In this document: positions 26,571-28,204 of the stretch, in pieces
Layout of the letters: the number at the start of each line of letters is the position of its first letter
Position numbering within the stretch: the stretch's first letter is position 1
Assembly (NCBI GenBank): GCA_030645955.1
Contig: JAUSMR010000139.1
Span: forward strand, 1-28,204
DNA length: 28,204 nt
Reading direction: 5' to 3'
Source: Gallionella sp.
Lineage (GTDB): Bacteria > Pseudomonadota > Gammaproteobacteria > Burkholderiales > Gallionellaceae
Translations under genes and position numbers: made by a program
Notes under the pieces: model-generated
Told to the model about the DNA's origin: nothing
What the model saw: only the letters and a program-made list of their open reading frames with translations
Databases searched by the model: none

Positions 26571-27830
26571 ATGGCGAATCAACTGGCAAGGGCTCTGTTT
26601 ATCGGGTTTGTGGTGAGTAATGCCGCGTTTGCAGAGGCCGAAAAAATGCCGGACTGGAATACGGAAACGCTATCCGGTGATTGGGATGGGCAGCGCTCCA
26701 GTCTCTACGATAAGGGGATTGCTGTGGAATTTACACACAAGAGCGATGTAATGGCGAATACCTCGGGCGGCGTTAGCCGTGGCTCGGCTTGGCTGGGGAA
26801 CAGCGAGGCAGCAATCAATATGGATATGGGAAAGCTGGCCGGTTGGGACGACACCACAGTATTTATCCAATATCACGTTCAGCACAGCGACAAATCCATC
26901 AATAGTTATGTTGGCAGTTTTGCCGGAGTGGATAACATCGAGACTGGCACCCGCACCGGTCAGTTTTTTCAGGCGTGGCTGCAAAAGAATTCAGCCGATG
27001 AAAGTCTGTCGGTTCTGGCCGGGCTGTATGCGATTGACTCAGAGTTTTACGTGACCGATACCTCCGGCTTGTTCATCCAGCCGCCTTATGGCATGTCTGC
27101 TGAAATGGCTCAGACCGGCCAGAACGGTCCGCCAATTTTCCCGGTGGGTGCGCTGGCGGTGCGCATGAAATACACATCGTCTGATTTTTACCTGCAAGGC
27201 GCTTTGACTGATGGCGTACCGGGCGACCCCAACAACCCTCATGGCACACATATCAAGCTGGGCAAGGGTGACGGCACGCTCACTGTCGTCGAGCTCGGTT
27301 ACACACCCTTGGTAGAGGGCGAATCCTTCAACAAGACCGCTGTTGGCTTGTGGCGCTATTCTGCACGCGTCAACGACCTGATTGATACGGATGCTTTCGG
27401 CAACCCATTGCGCCGCCCTGATCAAGGGTTCTACTTCATGGCAGAACGCACCTTGCATACCGAACAAAATGACCTTGCACAGGGTTTGTCAGGCTTCGTC
27501 CGTTTTGGCACGGTCAACAAAGATGTCTACCAGGCGGACTGGTCTGGAAGCCTGGGTTTGCACTACAAGGGGTTGTTTGACGGGCGCGACGATGACACCG
27601 CCGGTATTGCTGTGACCACCAGTCATGCCAGCGGCAAGTATCGCGATTCTCGACTTATTTTGGGCAATGCCTCAGATTCCTCCGAGACGGTGGCCGAGAT
27701 TACATATCGTGCACAGCTTCAACCGTGGTTGGCAGTGCAGCCGATAGTGCAGCGCGTTTTTAATCCAAACATGGATACGACATTGGCAAATGCATGGGTA
27801 GCCGGTATGCGGCTTGAGGTGGCGTTTTAG
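26571..27830 (+). CDS. oprB: OprB-family carbohydrate-selective porin
   Basis: This 419-residue outer-membrane protein starts with a signal peptide (1-21, ending AFA). The mature start, LSGDWDGQRSSLYDKGIAVEF, is the OprB hallmark (LTGDWGGxRxxLxxxGI). Alternating beta-strand segments run to a terminal phenylalanine (AGMRLEVAF), the usual outer-membrane insertion signal. ATG 26571 has GGAG 7 bases upstream; an upstream frame would add 16 residues. OprB porins pass sugars into the periplasm, which fits a divergent SemiSWEET gene next door, but the true substrate is unknown. The 150 bp downstream hold no clear terminator. Confidence 0.9.
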   Translation: MANQLARALFIGFVVSNAAFAEAEKMPDWNTETLSGDWDGQRSSLYDKGIAVEFTHKSDVMANTSGGVSRGSAWLGNSEAAINMDMGKLAGWDDTTVFIQYHVQHSDKSINSYVGSFAGVDNIETGTRTGQFFQAWLQKNSADESLSVLAGLYAIDSEFYVTDTSGLFIQPPYGMSAEMAQTGQNGPPIFPVGALAVRMKYTSSDFYLQGALTDGVPGDPNNPHGTHIKLGKGDGTLTVVELGYTPLVEGESFNKTAVGLWRYSARVNDLIDTDAFGNPLRRPDQGFYFMAERTLHTEQNDLAQGLSGFVRFGTVNKDVYQADWSGSLGLHYKGLFDGRDDDTAGIAVTTSHASGKYRDSRLILGNASDSSETVAEITYRAQLQPWLAVQPIVQRVFNPNMDTTLANAWVAGMRLEVAF

Positions 27831-27939
27831 AAGTTGGTTTCATTTCGTTGCGTCGATCACGATACGCCTTTTATCATGCGCGTTCGCTGAACGACTCGCA
27901 GGCCCGTTGCCGTTTTGAGTTAACAAACGTATATAGTAT

Positions 27940-27968
27940 TTGACGAGCTTGAAATGATTTGCTATTGT
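27940..27968 (+). promoter_or_regulatory. Promoter of tRNA-fMet
   Basis: TTGACG (27940-27945) and TATTGT (27963-27968) are 17 bp apart. An A+T-rich UP-like stretch (27921-27939) lies just upstream. The -10 ends 15 bp before the first base of the tRNA. Confidence 0.7.
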
Positions 27969-27983
27969 GCTGGTCTTCGCTGA

Positions 27984-28057
<74 letters not shown>

Positions 28058-28067
28058 CCCATCAGCC

Positions 28068-28204
28068 GTTCTTTAAAAAACAAACAAACAACCGACGAGT
28101 GTAGGTGCTTGGTTTTTGGGAAGTTTCTGTGTTCTTCGGGACGTGGAAACGACTTTAAAAATATGTAGTACTTACGCAAAGTCGAAATGAATCATGTCAA
28201 TGAT
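28068..28204 (+). promoter_or_regulatory. Probable rRNA operon leader (boxA region), truncated by the window end
   Basis: GTTCTTTAAAAAA (28068-28080) resembles the NusB/E boxA antitermination site. It is followed by CCGACGAGTGTAGGTGCTTG, close to the CCGATAAGTGTGGGCGCTTG block I recall from betaproteobacterial 16S leaders. A GTTC-TTCG-GGAC tetraloop stem lies at 28131-28142. The 16S gene itself is outside the window. Confidence 0.55.

Overview
The window is a contiguous piece of a betaproteobacterial chromosome. The gene order aroA-cmk-rpsA-ihfB-lapA-lapB-pyrF-rfaE1-rfaD, the exbB-exbD-lpxK-Trm112-kdsB-adk operon and the protein sequences all fit that class. Pyrophosphate-dependent PFK together with a membrane H+-pyrophosphatase suggests an autotrophic or energy-limited member of Nitrosomonadales (Gallionellaceae-like). 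The family assignment is inference; the class is well supported. No phage, transposase, CRISPR array or defence island is visible.

Layout. Positions 1-5410 hold the 5' end of folD and a pyrophosphate group: soluble pyrophosphatase ppa (minus), divergent PPi-type phosphofructokinase pfp (plus), the 23S rRNA methyltransferase rlmF, and the H+-pyrophosphatase hppA (minus). Positions 5687-10250 are a compact leftward operon (exbB, exbD, lpxK, Trm112-like, kdsB, adk, GlcG/HbpS-like), several members of which overlap by a few bases. A 346-bp divergent intergenic region (10251-10596) carries a cluster of DnaA-box-like 9-mers. From 10597 to 22346 everything runs rightward: xseA, a fused aroA-cmk, rpsA, ihfB, lapA, lapB, pyrF, hldA, hldD, a comEA-like gene and cysM. 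amiC and tsaE (minus) converge on cysM. queG (plus), a SAM methyltransferase and a SemiSWEET gene (minus), and an OprB-type porin (plus) follow. The window ends with initiator tRNA-fMet and what looks like an rRNA operon leader.

Much of the window serves the cell envelope: Kdo activation (kdsB), lipid A kinase (lpxK), heptose synthesis (hldA, hldD), LPS assembly control (lapA, lapB), peptidoglycan amidase (amiC), an ExbB/ExbD energiser and a porin. The PPi group ties biosynthetic PPi release to glycolysis and proton pumping.

The most unusual feature is a population of small palindromic repeats, several inserted in frame inside housekeeping genes. kdsB, lpxK, aroA (twice) and tsaE all carry extra low-complexity peptides encoded by GC-rich hairpin repeats. 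Two copies of one 57-bp hairpin (8294-8350 inside lpxK, 11961-12017 between xseA and aroA) differ by compensatory changes in two separate helices, which supports a conserved folded structure. A 125-bp MITE-like element with terminal inverted repeats sits between exbD and lpxK. No novel multi-gene system was found; the repeat families, the paired operator-like palindromes before rlmF, the DnaA-box cluster and the tRNA-fMet/rRNA-leader arrangement are the best leads.
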